In this document: positions 42,793-54,379 of the stretch, in pieces
How positions within the stretch are numbered: position 1 is the first letter of the stretch
Layout: every line of letters begins with the position of its first letter
Source: Tranzscheliella williamsii
Taxonomy: Eukaryota > Basidiomycota > Ustilaginomycetes > Ustilaginales > Ustilaginaceae
Direction of reading: 5' to 3'
NCBI GenBank assembly: GCA_023212725.1
Contig: JALBYF010000021.1
Coordinates: 62,001 to 126,000 of the forward strand
DNA length: 64,000 bases
The notes under the pieces: generated by a model
Databases searched by the model: none
Seen by the model: only the letters and a program-made list of their open reading frames with translations
Told to the model about the DNA's origin: nothing
Position numbers and translations under genes: made by a program

Positions 42793-44189
42793 ATGACGAC
42801 CCGAGCGCTGCCGAAGAAGATTGAGGTGGGTTGGAACCCTGCCGCGGAGGTTAGCGGCGGCAGACTGTCTCACCATGTGTTGTACTGCTGTGGTACAGAT
42901 CAATGCCGACATGGGCGAAGCATTTGGACGGTGGCAACTGGGGCCTGATGAGGAGATCATGAAGTACATCGACGTAGCTAATGTGGCCTGCGGCTTCCAC
43001 GCTTCTGATCCCACCACGCTGCACAGAAGTGAGTAGCAATGCCGCATTTCGGTCGTATCATTGCGCATCCTTAGTCGTGCCTGCTAACCTCCGATGATGG
43101 ACAGCTGTCCGATTGGCGAAGAAGTACAACGTCGCAGTGGGAGCACACCCAGGTTTCCCGGACCTGGCCGGTTTCGGTAGGTCGTCGGCGCCCAAATCAC
43201 AACCGCCAAACTAGAGCGCTAACCTTGTAAAGCGGTAAAAACGTCACCGCAGGCAGGCGACGGATGGAGCTGACGGAAGAAGAGGTCGCTGATATCGTCA
43301 CCTACCAAGTTGGCGCCATCAAGGGATTCTGTGACCTAGAGGGAGTGACCCTGGTAAGTGCGCGGGTTGGTAAACCTAATCACTGGATGTCTCGGATCCT
43401 GCTGTTGGTCTGACGTTGATCGGATACGGTACAACGACTGTCTTGGCCTCAGAACCACGTAAAGGTAGGTGATGACATTGTAAAGTAGCCCGCTCAAAGA
43501 GAAGACCAGGCTAGGAGCTGACACTACAAGGGCGCTACCGTCGATGTTTGCCCTCGGCAGCCACATGGAGCGCTCTACTTCTACCTTAAAAATTCTCGAT
43601 CTCACTGCATAGCAGCTTACAAGGCGATTCAAGCGCTCAATGTACCCGTATGTAAGTTACTAGCTGAGCGAGATCATTCTTGATGGCAATCGAGGGTAGG
43701 CAGTCAGGATGATCTGACATGGACCCTGCTCCTCTGTAGACGGTCTGGGAGGGACGACGCATGAGGAGGTGGCCAAGGAACTGGGAATCCCATTTGTGCC
43801 GGAGCTGTTCGTCGACATTGAATACAGCGCGCAAGGAGCACTGATCCCACCTGCACAGAGCAAGAAGATCGACGCGAAAGAGTGCGCAGAGCGTGCCAAG
43901 AAGGTGGCCGAGACGGGCCACAACTTTGCTCAGGGTGGCGGTGATGTCTACATGCCCGAGTTCGGACACGAGCAGAACGAAGGCAAGTGTAAGCCCTTTT
44001 CGATCTGCATACACAGCGACATGCCCGGCGCCGAAGCTAACGTAGCAGAGTAAGTGTCATCGTGGCTTCCCCATCGACGGCGGTAGCTTTCGCTCTAACA
44101 GAGATCCTGACGCCCTTTTCGCTTTGCTATGGCTAAGAACGAGGAAAATGGTGGATAGGCTCAACTCTGAGCTCTTTCCGGAAGCGTAG
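42793..44189 (+). CDS. lamB: LamB/YcsF (PxpA-like) lactam utilisation protein
   Basis: Eight exons rebuild a 266-residue protein: 42793-42825, 42899-43028, 43105-43176, 43253-43353, 43453-43464, 43561-43651, 43740-44049 and 44138-44189. Family motifs cross the joins: [49 protein letters not shown], and NHVKPHGALY. The first four bases' worth of that last motif (NHVK) is a separate 12-nt exon. Later come [24 protein letters not shown] and FSICIHSD. LamB/YcsF proteins are a TIM-barrel family; bacterial PxpA works with PxpB and PxpC as ATP-dependent 5-oxoprolinase. Its divergent partner supplies fused PxpB/PxpC-like domains. The last splice (3' site CTAAG at 44137) is the least certain. Reading from the CTAACAG at 44102 instead adds 12 residues in frame. 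Confidence 0.92.
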
Positions 44190-45636
44190 GCGCGCAATCA
44201 TTTCGAGACTAGCTAGAGAAACGCCGACCTTTTCCAGCTCATCACCTTGCTTGTTGTCGCGTAGCCTAACGAAAGACTCGTGCGTTGTCAAGCGTAGCGG
44301 CTCTCGGAGACACTTGAGTGCAAATGCACAAATGAAAGGAATAGAAATCACATAACTATCAGAGATCTTGGTGAACCGTTCTCTACGTTGCACCACTGAC
44401 CGACGCGCGTGCCAGTCGGGAAGGGCCGAGCTGGCTTGCCCTCCTCAGCTAGTAAATTGCGATTGTTGGCTGCGGAAACGCGTATTCGAAGCAGGCGCAG
44501 CGCATTCGCCGCCAGCGCCTTCTCTTCCTCCTACGTATACATAAATGCGGTTAGCACCGCATACCCATTCGCTGCTCCGTTGGCGGTGCTCGGCTAGCAA
44601 ATAGAGCAAGGAACTGCTTGCCACCTCGCAGAACAAAGACAGTTCCAAGCAGACGGTGACGAGCGACGATCGATAACAGAGGCGTTAGAGGTAAGAGTCA
44701 CACGTCAAGTTCCGGCAGCATAGTGGGCGGCACAGGCATGCCGTCGATGGACGGCCGTGCTTTAGCACACGATACTAAACACTTGGACGGTCGCGCTGCC
44801 TACTTAGCTGACGCTTCGCACTGGCGTAAGCCGGATGGACTAGTAATTCGCACTTTAAACGTGAACATTATACATATACGTCTAGCAATAGAATCGGAAA
44901 CAGGATAACGACGCCCCGACATCGAGACGCGCTATTTGCAAAAAGTCGAGACGCGAAATTGAATTCAAGCCAGTAGCGGCGCGGTTGTTCTCAGATCGAA
45001 AGCGCCTTTCTTGAGTTCAACAGAGCGGTGTCATTGTATGTGGCTCTTCAGGTGTGTTGTCTGTGTGTTTCTGTCTCGCTCTCGCTCGACTCGTGCGTTT
45101 GAGCTGCACGCAAGCCGCCAAGTCATAGAGTTGACCAGCAAACGCAATTGAGCCAGCCAAAGTTAGCCATCTGGCCCGCGCCCCTCGCCTCTCCCTTTGC
45201 ATCTTGCAGTCAGGTCGGTATCGAGATAGGCATCAACTTCCATCAACCATCATACTCGACTCTCCAGCCATCGTTGGCTTCACTATCAGCGCCCCACCGT
45301 TTCCGTGCGCTTGTGTCTTTCGCCAGCCCCTTGTATGCCCGTGTGCTACCCCCGCACCCCAGCAGCAGCGCTTGGCTTCTCAGCATATCAATCGACTCCC
45401 CGGCACGCAGCTCCAAACCGGTTTCGTCGGCATCAGCATCTTCACCGTTCGCATCAAAGACTCCCGCTTCGCGCAACACTCGAAACTGTTGTTGGTCTCG
45501 TCAGCAATTCTGTGTAGCTAAGCTTCGGAGCGATCCAAGCGCCGACGTGATCCGTCGTCGACCCGGTCCTTAGCTGTTACTGCTCGCACATAAAAGATAC
45601 ACGTCTCGCTCTTAAAGTGCGGTCTCATACATCACA
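44190..45636. other. Intergenic region lamB / RTS1
   Basis: 1.45 kb between lamB and RTS1, both plus strand. The last 600 bp are pyrimidine-rich and probably hold the RTS1 promoter and 5' leader. No other gene or tRNA recognised. Confidence 0.45.
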
Positions 45637-48405
45637 ATGAAAGGTCTCAAGAAGGCTATGGTAAGTGTTTCCTGGTGTCACGTTGTCAATCGTCTGCGCT
45701 GCAGTTTGTCGACCTCACTTTGACTGACATCGTGACTGTGCTGTCGTACGCCCTTGTCAGAATCTTTCGCGTTCCAAGTCGAACGACACGAATGGGAATC
45801 GTACCAGCTCTGCTGGAGGTGGTGCTGTGCCCGCACCGCCTCCCAAGGGAGGCTCGGTGCCTTCCAGCCCTGCCTACCAGGGTTCGCTCAAGTCCAACAA
45901 CAGCAAGGATGGCCCAGCTTCCAGCTCTAGCCCTTCCACGTCGCTTTCCAATACCAGATCCAGCCCCTCATCAACGCAAGGCTCTTACAGCAACCCACTG
46001 TATACCGCTGGCCAAGGTACGCCTGATAGAAGGTTTCCCCATCCTCGCGTAAACCACTCGTTGGCTGACAAGACGCCGCCTGCCCCTCCGGTCGTCGTCG
46101 TCTCTTCAGAGATGCCCGCAGATCCCATTCCCCATACCATCGCCAGTACTTCTCAGCCATCTTCTTCCATCAGTCCCTTTCACCCCACAGGATCGCCATC
46201 ATCGCCTCCCCCTCCGGGCGGCGCAATGGCTTCATTGAGCACCGCTGGTCTATCTCCCTCAGACCTGGCCACTCCTCCCAAAGCAGGCGCACTCAACAGG
46301 CTTCGTCAGAGCCCTTCCAGCACCGGCCCCAAAGACATCATCCCGATCACCGCCAAAACCCCTCCCCGGAAGCAGAGGAGCAGTCGTTTCCATGTCACAG
46401 AAAAAGTTGAGCTCGAGAAGCTTCCTAATTTTGATGGTAAGTTGCACACTAGCTATGCTTGTATCTGTGCATGCTTCCTACCCGATCTCATCTAACTTAT
46501 CCCGTTCTATCTTCCCCATTGATACCTTATCTCACTTTACCTCAGAGGTCGTACCGGCTGATCGGGCAGAATTGTTCGTACGGAAGCTACGACAATGCTC
46601 CGTGGTTTTTGATTTCAACGACGCCAGTCAGGAACTGGAAGGCAAACAGATCAAGGCCGAAACTCTCCACGAAATGCTCGACTACATCACCAGCAACCGC
46701 GGTGTCATTACAGATAACATCTACCCCGAAGTAGTCTCCATGTTCGCTGCCAATCTCTTTCGGTCCATTCCACCTCAGGTCAATCCCGTCGGTGATGCCT
46801 TCGACCCCGAAGAAGACGAGCCTGTTCTCGAGCTCGCTTGGCCTCACCTGCAGATCGTCTATGAGTTCTTCCTCCGCTTTGTTGAGAGCCCCGACTTCAA
46901 CACCAACATTGCAAAGAAGTATATCGACCACCACTTTGTCTTGCAGCTTCTAGAACTCTTTGACAGCGAAGATCCACGCGAAAGAGATTTCCTCAAGACG
47001 ACTCTGCATAGGATCTACGGAAAGTTCCTTAACCTCCGCGCTTTTATTCGACGATCCATCCACAATGTTTTCTTCCAGTTCATCTACGAGACAGAGCGCC
47101 ATAACGGCATCGCCGAGCTGCTAGAGATACTCGGATCCATCATCAACGGTTTCGCGCTCCCACTCAAAGAAGAGCATAAGACTTTCCTGACCAGAGCTCT
47201 AATTCCTCTGCATAAGGTCAAGAGTCTGGCCTTGTACCATCCTCAATTGGCGTACTGCGTTGTCCAATTTCTGGAAAAGGACAGCTCGCTAACCGAAGAG
47301 GTCCTGTTGGGACTATTACGGTACTGGCCCAAAGTCAACTCACCAAAAGAGGTCATGTTCCTCAATGAGGTCGAGGAAATTCTTGACGTGATCGAGCCGT
47401 CAGAATTTGTCAAGATTGAGGTGCCCCTCTTCCAGCAGCTGCAAAGGTGCATCAACAGCCAGCACTTCCAGGTAGCGGAACGAGCACTCTATTTCTGGAA
47501 TAACGAGTACATTGTCAATCTGATTGGCGACAACGTCCAGGTCATTTTGCCCATCGTGTTTTCCGCCCTCTACCAGAACTCGAAAGCACACTGGAACAGA
47601 ACCATCCATGGCCTTGTTTACAACGCCTTGAAACTGTTTATGGAGATCAATCCTCCCCTCTTCGAGATGTGCACCAACGAGTACAAGCAACAGCGTCAAA
47701 TGGAAAAGCAGAAGCTTTTGGATCGCGAAGAGTCTTGGAAGCGGCTGCGCGACGCCGCCATCAAAAACAGCAAAGCGCTTGGTATCGAGGTTCCTGCGGC
47801 TTTGAAGGAAGAGCAGGCCGCGCCCGCAGGAAGTGTCAACCTTTACGATCTAGATACGCTTGATTCTGCAGGCGATCTGACAGCAGGCGCAGACAGTCTG
47901 TTTGAGGCTATCAGCCACGGCGTCAACGGAGAAGTGTCTACCACTGACTTTGACGATGCGGATGCGAGTAGGATCGCACAAGAGACTGCGCAAGATCCAC
48001 AGCATATAGGCGAGGACAGTGTTGATGACATGGTACGTTAAGAATTCGGCAACCTCTCGACAGCTCACATCGCTCCAAGCAGATGGCCTGACTCGGTTGG
48101 TTTTTTCACCTCCTTTGTCTCTTCATCTGTGTTTGCACACTTGGCATTCGGCAGAAAGAATTCCCGGAGACAGCACGACAGCAAGTCGGGAAGCAAGAGT
48201 CTCCTCACGTCCGTCGCAAAAGCGTGATCCCAATGGACCCAACCGTCCTGGCGGAACTAGCAGGGCACAAGAGCCTAGACGCGTAAGTATTTGTTCGCCC
48301 TTGAACCGCAGGGCATGTCAGTTCCATAATGCTGATCACAACGCCCCACTCAACAACTTGACCACTTGCAGCAACGACCTCCAAAAGCCTCCAGCTGACG
48401 CCTAG
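45637..48405 (+). CDS. RTS1: Protein phosphatase 2A regulatory subunit B56 (Rts1)
   Basis: Five exons: 45637-45660, 45761-46436, 46546-48032, 48155-48282 and 48372-48405, 782 residues. Exon 1 is MKGLKKAM, the usual start of fungal Rts1. Residues 9-230 are Ser/Pro-rich and likely disordered. The B56 HEAT-like domain starts at about 234 ([20 protein letters not shown]) and includes [18 protein letters not shown] and [20 protein letters not shown]. The C-terminal tail continues through two small exons to HKSLDA and PPADA. B56 targets PP2A to kinetochores, septins and stress pathways. Introns are 100, 109, 122 and 89 bp, all GT-AG. Confidence 0.95.
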
Positions 48406-48884
48406 ATGCCCTGGACGCTGATGACGCGCCATGGCGCTGGCCTCGCCATCCCTTCCCTTCAGTAGTGCCTCCGCGTGTTGACGCTCTGTGCGCTTTTTTT
48501 GCATTTGAGCCATTTCTTTCTTGCTCACCTTGCCAAGACTATTCTGTCCATCATCCTGAACTTTTGCCACCTTATCTTCACGATTATGCATTATTGGAGA
48601 CTTTGCTTCCGGTACTTAGTGAGGGGCTGTGCTCGACATCAAGCAAAAGATCTACCCGTGATGCAAGTTGCTGCAACGCCCTCATGCAGTTCCACTTCAT
48701 AAGGTTCCGGTGGGGCGAATCCACGTCTGGCCTCTTTCGTTGCGCGGATGGGGTGCTTTTCAACCAAGCCCATCTAGCCAGCGATGGGAAGTTCATTTCG
48801 CGAGGCTATAAGGTCTCTGGTCGTGCTGAGCCTCCTCTCCTCTTTGTCTCACCTGTCCCGCTGTTACAAGGCCTCACTGACGAA
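48406..48884. promoter_or_regulatory. Intergenic region RTS1 / secreted protein gene
   Basis: 479 bp. The frame of the downstream gene is open through this region without an earlier convincing start. It probably holds the RTS1 3' UTR and the promoter of the small secreted protein. Confidence 0.4.
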
Positions 48885-49400
48885 ATGTGCGCCTCCGCCT
48901 TTGGCTCCAAGACGCTGGTCTTCTACTCTAGTATCGGCATCTGTCTGGCGGTGCTCGCGTCGAATGCTGGCGTCTTTGGCCTTGGGGGCAATTCGCCTAT
49001 CGGCGGCAAGTGCAGCTATAAGGTCAGCTGCGTGAGGCGCGCGGACGGCGCTGGCAACGCGTGGGAGAACGGTGAAGTCACCTGTGCTGTCCGGGAGGAG
49101 AACAGCCCGGACAAATGCGGCAGTTCGTATAAAGACCGAGACGACTTCTGGGGGTGAGTTGCGCGGCTTGCGGCGCACAGCGGTGTTCTGCGGCTGTCTC
49201 TTTTGCTGACCCGTTCCTCCGTCTGCTTTCCTGGCCGCGTCCGCAGCGTTTGCAAGGCCAAGGGCACGCTCGAAGACCACGAGTACGGCTGCGAGTGCGG
49301 CGTCCACGACGGCGACTGCCGCTCCACCAGCATCTTCAACCGCATCTTCTGGCCCCAGGACTACATCCAGGACGCCTTCAAAACGCTCAACGGCCACTAG
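48885..49400 (+). CDS. Small cysteine-rich secreted protein, family unknown
   Basis: Two exons, 48885-49153 and 49247-49400 (93-bp intron with a CTGAC branch site), 140 residues. Residues 8-28 form a hydrophobic segment followed by small residues (LASNAG), consistent with a signal peptide cut near residue 28. The mature part has eight Cys (43, 49, 67, 78, 92, 105, 107, 114), including a CEC pair, enough for four disulfides. It is short, has no domain I know, and ends QDAFKTLNGH. This profile fits fungal secreted effectors or cell-wall proteins, but no function can be assigned. An uncleaved signal anchor is possible. The frame is open upstream to 48465, so the start is somewhat uncertain. Confidence 0.65.
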
Positions 49401-49703
49401 TCTCTCCGTGCCCCGCCGCGGCAGATGGGACCGCGCGTCTCGAATGCGGCACTCTGACTCTTTCTCTCCGACTCTACACAGCTATCCTTTTTGAGTGCGA
49501 ATCTTGATCTTCTCGCTTGTTGCTTCTGATGAATGTTGAACTGTCTGTATGACGCGGCGATCGAGATAAGACATGCTGTTGGTGATGCGGGTACAAATAC
49601 ATAGGCGCGCGATGCGGCGCGTTCGGGGCTGATGCGGCGGGCAGCGCCGGGTGCGGGGTATTGATGATACGGTGTGCGAGCGCAAGGTGGATGCGGGCGG
49701 AGG
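49401..49703. other. Convergent 3' intergenic region secreted protein / RecQ helicase
   Basis: 303 bp between convergent stop codons. Only 3' UTR sequence was recognised. Confidence 0.45.
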
Positions 49704-52700
49704 TCAGTTGCTCCGCCGTGGTTTGGGCAGGCCGGGCCGGGGGGCCTGCCCGATGGGCATGGGCGCGATGTTGATCGAGCGCTCCAGGAAAGGCCGCGGC
49801 AGCGTGAGCCGCTTTGGGGGCGCCGCGTCGTGGACGCCGTCGCCTTTCGCGCGGGTGGTGCCGGCCGCTGATCCTGCAGCCCCTTCCTCGTGGTACACAA
49901 ATCGTTCGAGCTCTGGCCCGCCTCTCGCAGCACCCTGCCGCGGCGCGGGCCCACGCGTCCCGTCCAGCATCATTGCGGGCAATACTGACGACGGAGTGCG
50001 ATGCAACTCCGTCGCCCCGGCAGCGGGCGACGGCATGTAGGTGCGCCCAGCCCCACCTGCGCCGACCCGCGCACCGCGCTGCCGGCTTTCTTCTGCCGCC
50101 TGCCGCGCGCGGTACTCCCGGCAGATGTCAAGAAATCGGTCGCTGTACCTCTTGAACACCAGGTTCTGAGCCCCCTCTATGTCCTTTGCGTCCGCTAGTC
50201 GCGTCGGCAAAAACACGCTGAGCTCCTGTAACAATTGGTCGGGGACATAACCCTCCAGGGGGCGCTTCTCCTGCTGTGCAAGCTGCTTGGTGAGCTTTTG
50301 TAGCTCCCGGTAGCAGAGCTGCGCTACATCTGCTCCGCCTCTTTCGTCAATCTCGAAGTCGTCCTCCTCGAATCGTGCGCACGCAGCATTGTCCGCGGCC
50401 TCGTCGAGATCTAGCAGTTCTGATCTAGCACCTCGTGCCCGCAAAGAAGTTTGCGCACAAGATCCTTGCTGGGCAGTTCCCCCTCTCGTCCCGCTTAGCG
50501 CATCGGAACGAGGCATAGGTGGCGTGAGCTGGACGTTGGAAATGTCAAAGATGTCGTCGTCGAACTCATTGAAGTCGGCATCCCTAACGCGGCGAGTGGG
50601 TCTTGCCGGCGTCGAGTCGCTAGGCCGACTGTCTGATGGATCGGCTTCAAACTGCATGGGAACCTTTTTCATACCCCTGAGCACTTTCTCAGCATCGGGC
50701 CCAATGTGCAGGTACGACTGGTTGAAACCCATTTTGTTCACCTTGTTGCGCAAACGAAAGACATTTTCCGAGCAAAGATGTTCGAAGAGTCGCTGGGCTT
50801 CTGTCCTCTTCAGCTTGGCTCCCGCTCCGTAGTTCTCCGCAGTATTGTGACCGGCCTGCATGATCTTGGCGATCTTGCTGCCTCGGAAGACATCCACGCA
50901 GTAGGTCGAGGTGAGGGACGATTTGGCATTGGTAATCGACTTGACCAGCTTGATAGCCTTGATGGCAAGCTCGGTGACGTCCTCGGTTCGGACGGAGCCC
51001 GCTTTGCGACAGCAATTGTCGCAGGTATTGTGGCACGACTCGGCGGAGAAGGTTTCATTGAAGTAGCGAAGGACTAGGACGCGGCGGCAGTCCACCTTGT
51101 TGCCACAAAAGCGGATCATCTGATCTATCGACTCAGAAGCTCGCTCCTTCTGCTCTGGGCTGTTGTCCTCGCGTTGGATCATCTGCTTGATCTTCATGGC
51201 ATCCGCGTAGCTGTAGTACAAGATGCAGACAGAATCTTTGCCGTCTCGCCCCGCTCGCCCTGTCTCCTGGTAGTAGCCTTCGAGAGACTTGGGGATGGAG
51301 TGGTGGATGACGAAGCGTACGTCCGCCTTATCGATACCCATGCCGAAAGCGATAGTTGCGACTACGATCTTGAACTCGCCTTGTTGCCACTTGCGCTGCA
51401 CCATGGAGCGATCGTCAGCGCTCAACTTGGCATGATAGTGGTGTGCTGAAATGCCGTACTTTTGGACCAAATCGGCTGCGACGTTCTCACAAGTCTCTCG
51501 ACTGAAGCAGTAGATAATGCCGCATTGATCTTTGTGAGACGTAAGAATGAGCCGCGATATCTCTTCGAGGATTTTGGCGTTCGAGCCCCGTTTCTCCCGG
51601 ATCTGGTATTCTAGATTTGGCCGATTGAAAGACTGCGACAGTTGGAGTGGATTGCGCATTTTGAGGTGTTCTTTGACATCCTTGATGACGCGCTCGTTGG
51701 CGGTGGCTGTGAGTGCCATGATAGGAACATTCGGACAGTCTGCCCTCAGCTGGCCAAGCTCGGTGTAATGAGGCCGGAAATCATGACCCCACTGACTAAC
51801 ACAGTGAGCCTCATCCACAACGAAGCGTGCGATCCGATTGCGTTGGTAGAGAGTTGCGACCAAAGACTGGCCTTGATTGGACTGACGGATGTACTCTGGC
51901 GTCACATAAAGCAATCTCAGTGAATGCTGACGTGCTACGGCTTGAGCACAGACGAGACGCTTATCCTCGGCCGACATCTCCCCGGTCAGTTTCGCGGCGG
52001 GTATCGAGAGAGATACGAGATGCTGTACCTGGTCTTGTATCAGAGAAAGAAGGGGAGATATCACGATGGTGACGCCATCCGTTACTCCGGTCTCGATGCA
52101 AGCCGGCAATTGGTAACAGAGACTCTTGCCGCCGCCTGTCGGCATCAAGACAAACACATCACGGCCGCCAAGCGTTCCGTTGATCGCTTCCAGCTGGTTT
52201 GACCGGAAGCTGCGTAGTTTGAAGAACTTCTGGAGCGCATAGGCGACCTCTCTTGACCATGGATAGGTGGCCATTGCCTTGTCGCCTTTTATTGTCTTCT
52301 GCAGAGATGGTCCACGAATAGCGTACTGCACTTCAATAGGGGCATCGTCATCGTCAAAGCCATCTCCATTGTCATCGACTGTGTCGTCAGCTGATGGCTC
52401 GTTGTCTTCAATGATGATGGCGTTCGTGTTGTTTGATGACGAACTACCGTCCTGCCCTTTCTCAATGTGATGTTCAAGAGCGTGTACAGGAGGTGTGATG
52501 ATCAGATCATCGTCTAAATGCATGTCGAAATAGCTGCTGGGCGGTGTGGCCGGCCGTTTTGATGCCGAAATACGTTGCTCCTCGTTCGCAAGAGAGTCGG
52601 CCGGCAGAGCACTTGACGAAGGTAGAAGCGGCGAGGGCTTGGACACGATATTTTCACCGATGAGCTGAAAGGAGCCGGACACGGAGCTCTGGCCAATACG

Positions 52701-53399
52701 CGGGACGGTGGGAGTTTGCTGCGGCGAAGGTACGGTTGGAGCCATCGACAGGTCAGGCAGGCACGAGCCAGGGTTCGGATACTTGAGAGGCGTCGCTGAA
52801 CCTGAGGTAGTGATGTTCCGCCGTCTTCTTGACTGTATCTCGTCCGCGAGCTGATCACAGTGCTGCCGGAATATCTCTACCGAGTTGAACAAGACAGACT
52901 CTACTCTTCTAGCTGTGATGTTGTCGACAGGGTCGTCAAGCTGGCTGAGCTTCACGAGGGTCTCAGTCAGCTGCCGACGTGCGGCATCGTACTGCCGTCG
53001 TAATGACTCATCATCGTAGTGCATCAACTCGGGGTCTTGACCATCTGCTGCGGATTGTGGCGTCCTTTCTGGGACCTCTGCCCTGGCCGAGCTTCCGCTA
53101 GAGTGGTAAGGTCTTTCTGTTGTACTCTTGGCACCGCTCGATCTAGGCACGTTATCTGAAGAAGGCGTGGTTTTGGTCTTTTTGACAGAGCTTTGTGGCT
53201 CGAGATGATTGCCTTCTCTCTTCGGAGAGGCTTGACGAGGACTGTCAAGATCGGTACGCGGCACAACGGAGGGCTTGACGTCGGCGAGGTCGTCCTCGTC
53301 GTCCAAATAGATCACTTCTGACGCACCATTAGCAGCTATTAGCTTGTCCTCTTGGGCTTGTCCAGCCTGGTCGCCAGATGACATTGGGAAGTCCTGCAT
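49704..53399 (-). CDS. SGS1: RecQ-family DNA helicase (Sgs1/BLM/Rqh1 type)
   Basis: 1231-codon single-exon gene from an ATG at 53399. The helicase core starts near residue 380: Walker A MPTGGGKS at 419-426, DEAH at 529-532 followed by [13 protein letters not shown], and motif VI GRAGRDG. The RQC region has the zinc-binding Cys set (FCGNKVDC...CHNTCDNCC). A C-terminal HRDC domain follows ([19 protein letters not shown] onward). The N-terminal 370 residues are acidic and disordered and include VIYLDDEDD (29-37), which resembles a SUMO-interacting motif. Architecture and length fit the Sgs1/BLM class, which dissolves double Holliday junctions with Top3-Rmi1. Divergent from the AT-hook gene. Confidence 0.93.
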   Translation of the reverse strand: MQDFPMSSGDQAGQAQEDKLIAANGASEVIYLDDEDDLADVKPSVVPRTDLDSPRQASPKREGNHLEPQSSVKKTKTTPSSDNVPRSSGAKSTTERPYHSSGSSARAEVPERTPQSAADGQDPELMHYDDESLRRQYDAARRQLTETLVKLSQLDDPVDNITARRVESVLFNSVEIFRQHCDQLADEIQSRRRRNITTSGSATPLKYPNPGSCLPDLSMAPTVPSPQQTPTVPRIGQSSVSGSFQLIGENIVSKPSPLLPSSSALPADSLANEEQRISASKRPATPPSSYFDMHLDDDLIITPPVHALEHHIEKGQDGSSSSNNTNAIIIEDNEPSADDTVDDNGDGFDDDDAPIEVQYAIRGPSLQKTIKGDKAMATYPWSREVAYALQKFFKLRSFRSNQLEAINGTLGGRDVFVLMPTGGGKSLCYQLPACIETGVTDGVTIVISPLLSLIQDQVQHLVSLSIPAAKLTGEMSAEDKRLVCAQAVARQHSLRLLYVTPEYIRQSNQGQSLVATLYQRNRIARFVVDEAHCVSQWGHDFRPHYTELGQLRADCPNVPIMALTATANERVIKDVKEHLKMRNPLQLSQSFNRPNLEYQIREKRGSNAKILEEISRLILTSHKDQCGIIYCFSRETCENVAADLVQKYGISAHHYHAKLSADDRSMVQRKWQQGEFKIVVATIAFGMGIDKADVRFVIHHSIPKSLEGYYQETGRAGRDGKDSVCILYYSYADAMKIKQMIQREDNSPEQKERASESIDQMIRFCGNKVDCRRVLVLRYFNETFSAESCHNTCDNCCRKAGSVRTEDVTELAIKAIKLVKSITNAKSSLTSTYCVDVFRGSKIAKIMQAGHNTAENYGAGAKLKRTEAQRLFEHLCSENVFRLRNKVNKMGFNQSYLHIGPDAEKVLRGMKKVPMQFEADPSDSRPSDSTPARPTRRVRDADFNEFDDDIFDISNVQLTPPMPRSDALSGTRGGTAQQGSCAQTSLRARGARSELLDLDEAADNAACARFEEDDFEIDERGGADVAQLCYRELQKLTKQLAQQEKRPLEGYVPDQLLQELSVFLPTRLADAKDIEGAQNLVFKRYSDRFLDICREYRARQAAEESRQRGARVGAGGAGRTYMPSPAAGATELHRTPSSVLPAMMLDGTRGPAPRQGAARGGPELERFVYHEEGAAGSAAGTTRAKGDGVHDAAPPKRLTLPRPFLERSINIAPMPIGQAPRPGLPKPRRSN

Positions 53400-54379
53400 C
53401 CATATATGTCTGGGCAGGGCGGAAAGCTGCGCCGAGGCGTCCCCTTAAAGCTCTGCTCCTTTGAGGGCGACTGGCGAGATTGGTTTCCTTGCTGGTCTTC
53501 TTCACACCGAATCTACGTCTGAGGCACCAGTATGGCTGGCTGCATAATAGGAGGTGCAGAGCTCGGAAATCTGCAAACCACTACGAACAGAGCGGAACGA
53601 AAGGACAGTAGAGAGCGGAAGATGGTGATGGGCTAGGCACCAATTTACCGCCACGTTCCAACGTTGAATGTTGCAAACTGCACATGTGAATCGACCGAGT
53701 TGGTCGTAGATTTGTGAGGTACTCGTCACAACAGGAGCCAGGTGATGTCAGCCACAGTTCGATGCTGTCAAAAGCTAAGAAGAGATAACGATGGGAGCGA
53801 GTCGGTGGCAGCTGTGCAGGCTCAGTTGGGCGGTGGCAACGGCCGCCGCGCTGCGCTGCGCACTGATTTCCAGAAAAGTGTTAATTGGGGACGCGACAAC
53901 GCGTTGGGAGGGTTTTTCCGCAACTTCAGGTCATGATCTAACAAGCAGGTGGAGGAGCTCCACGTGATGCGCAACGGCGAGTGAGATTTTTGATTTTTTA
54001 GTTTAGACGGTAACCTTCACAGGCTTGGTTCGTTGGCTTCACTCAGCCGGAAATTTAGATGGACCTGCTCAGCTTCTCCTAGCTCGAGACGTTACACTGC
54101 CCAAGCGGACACTTGCCTCCAGCTAAACGTGTGTCAATCTCTTCCGGAGCAAGGTTTTCTTTGAGCCTTTCTGCACGTCTATCAACGCTGCCGAACAAGC
54201 TGTTGCAGTCTCTCTACCAAGCTCAGGCTGAGGAGACGCCCAAGCCAATCCGCGGAACCGGCAGTGGGAAGTGCGAGTAGTAGAGCTGGCGCTGCTGGAG
54301 CACGCTCGTCTATGCAACGTGGAACGGGAAGCTCACTGCTGGCGAAAGGCAAGTGAGGGGGTTTATAGGCGGCAAGGGT
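53400..54379. promoter_or_regulatory. Divergent intergenic region SGS1 / AT-hook gene
   Basis: 980 bp between divergent starts, so it holds both promoters. Around 54080-54350 several frames without ATG look somewhat coding-like, so an upstream exon of the AT-hook gene cannot be ruled out. No splice-consistent model was found. Confidence 0.4.
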
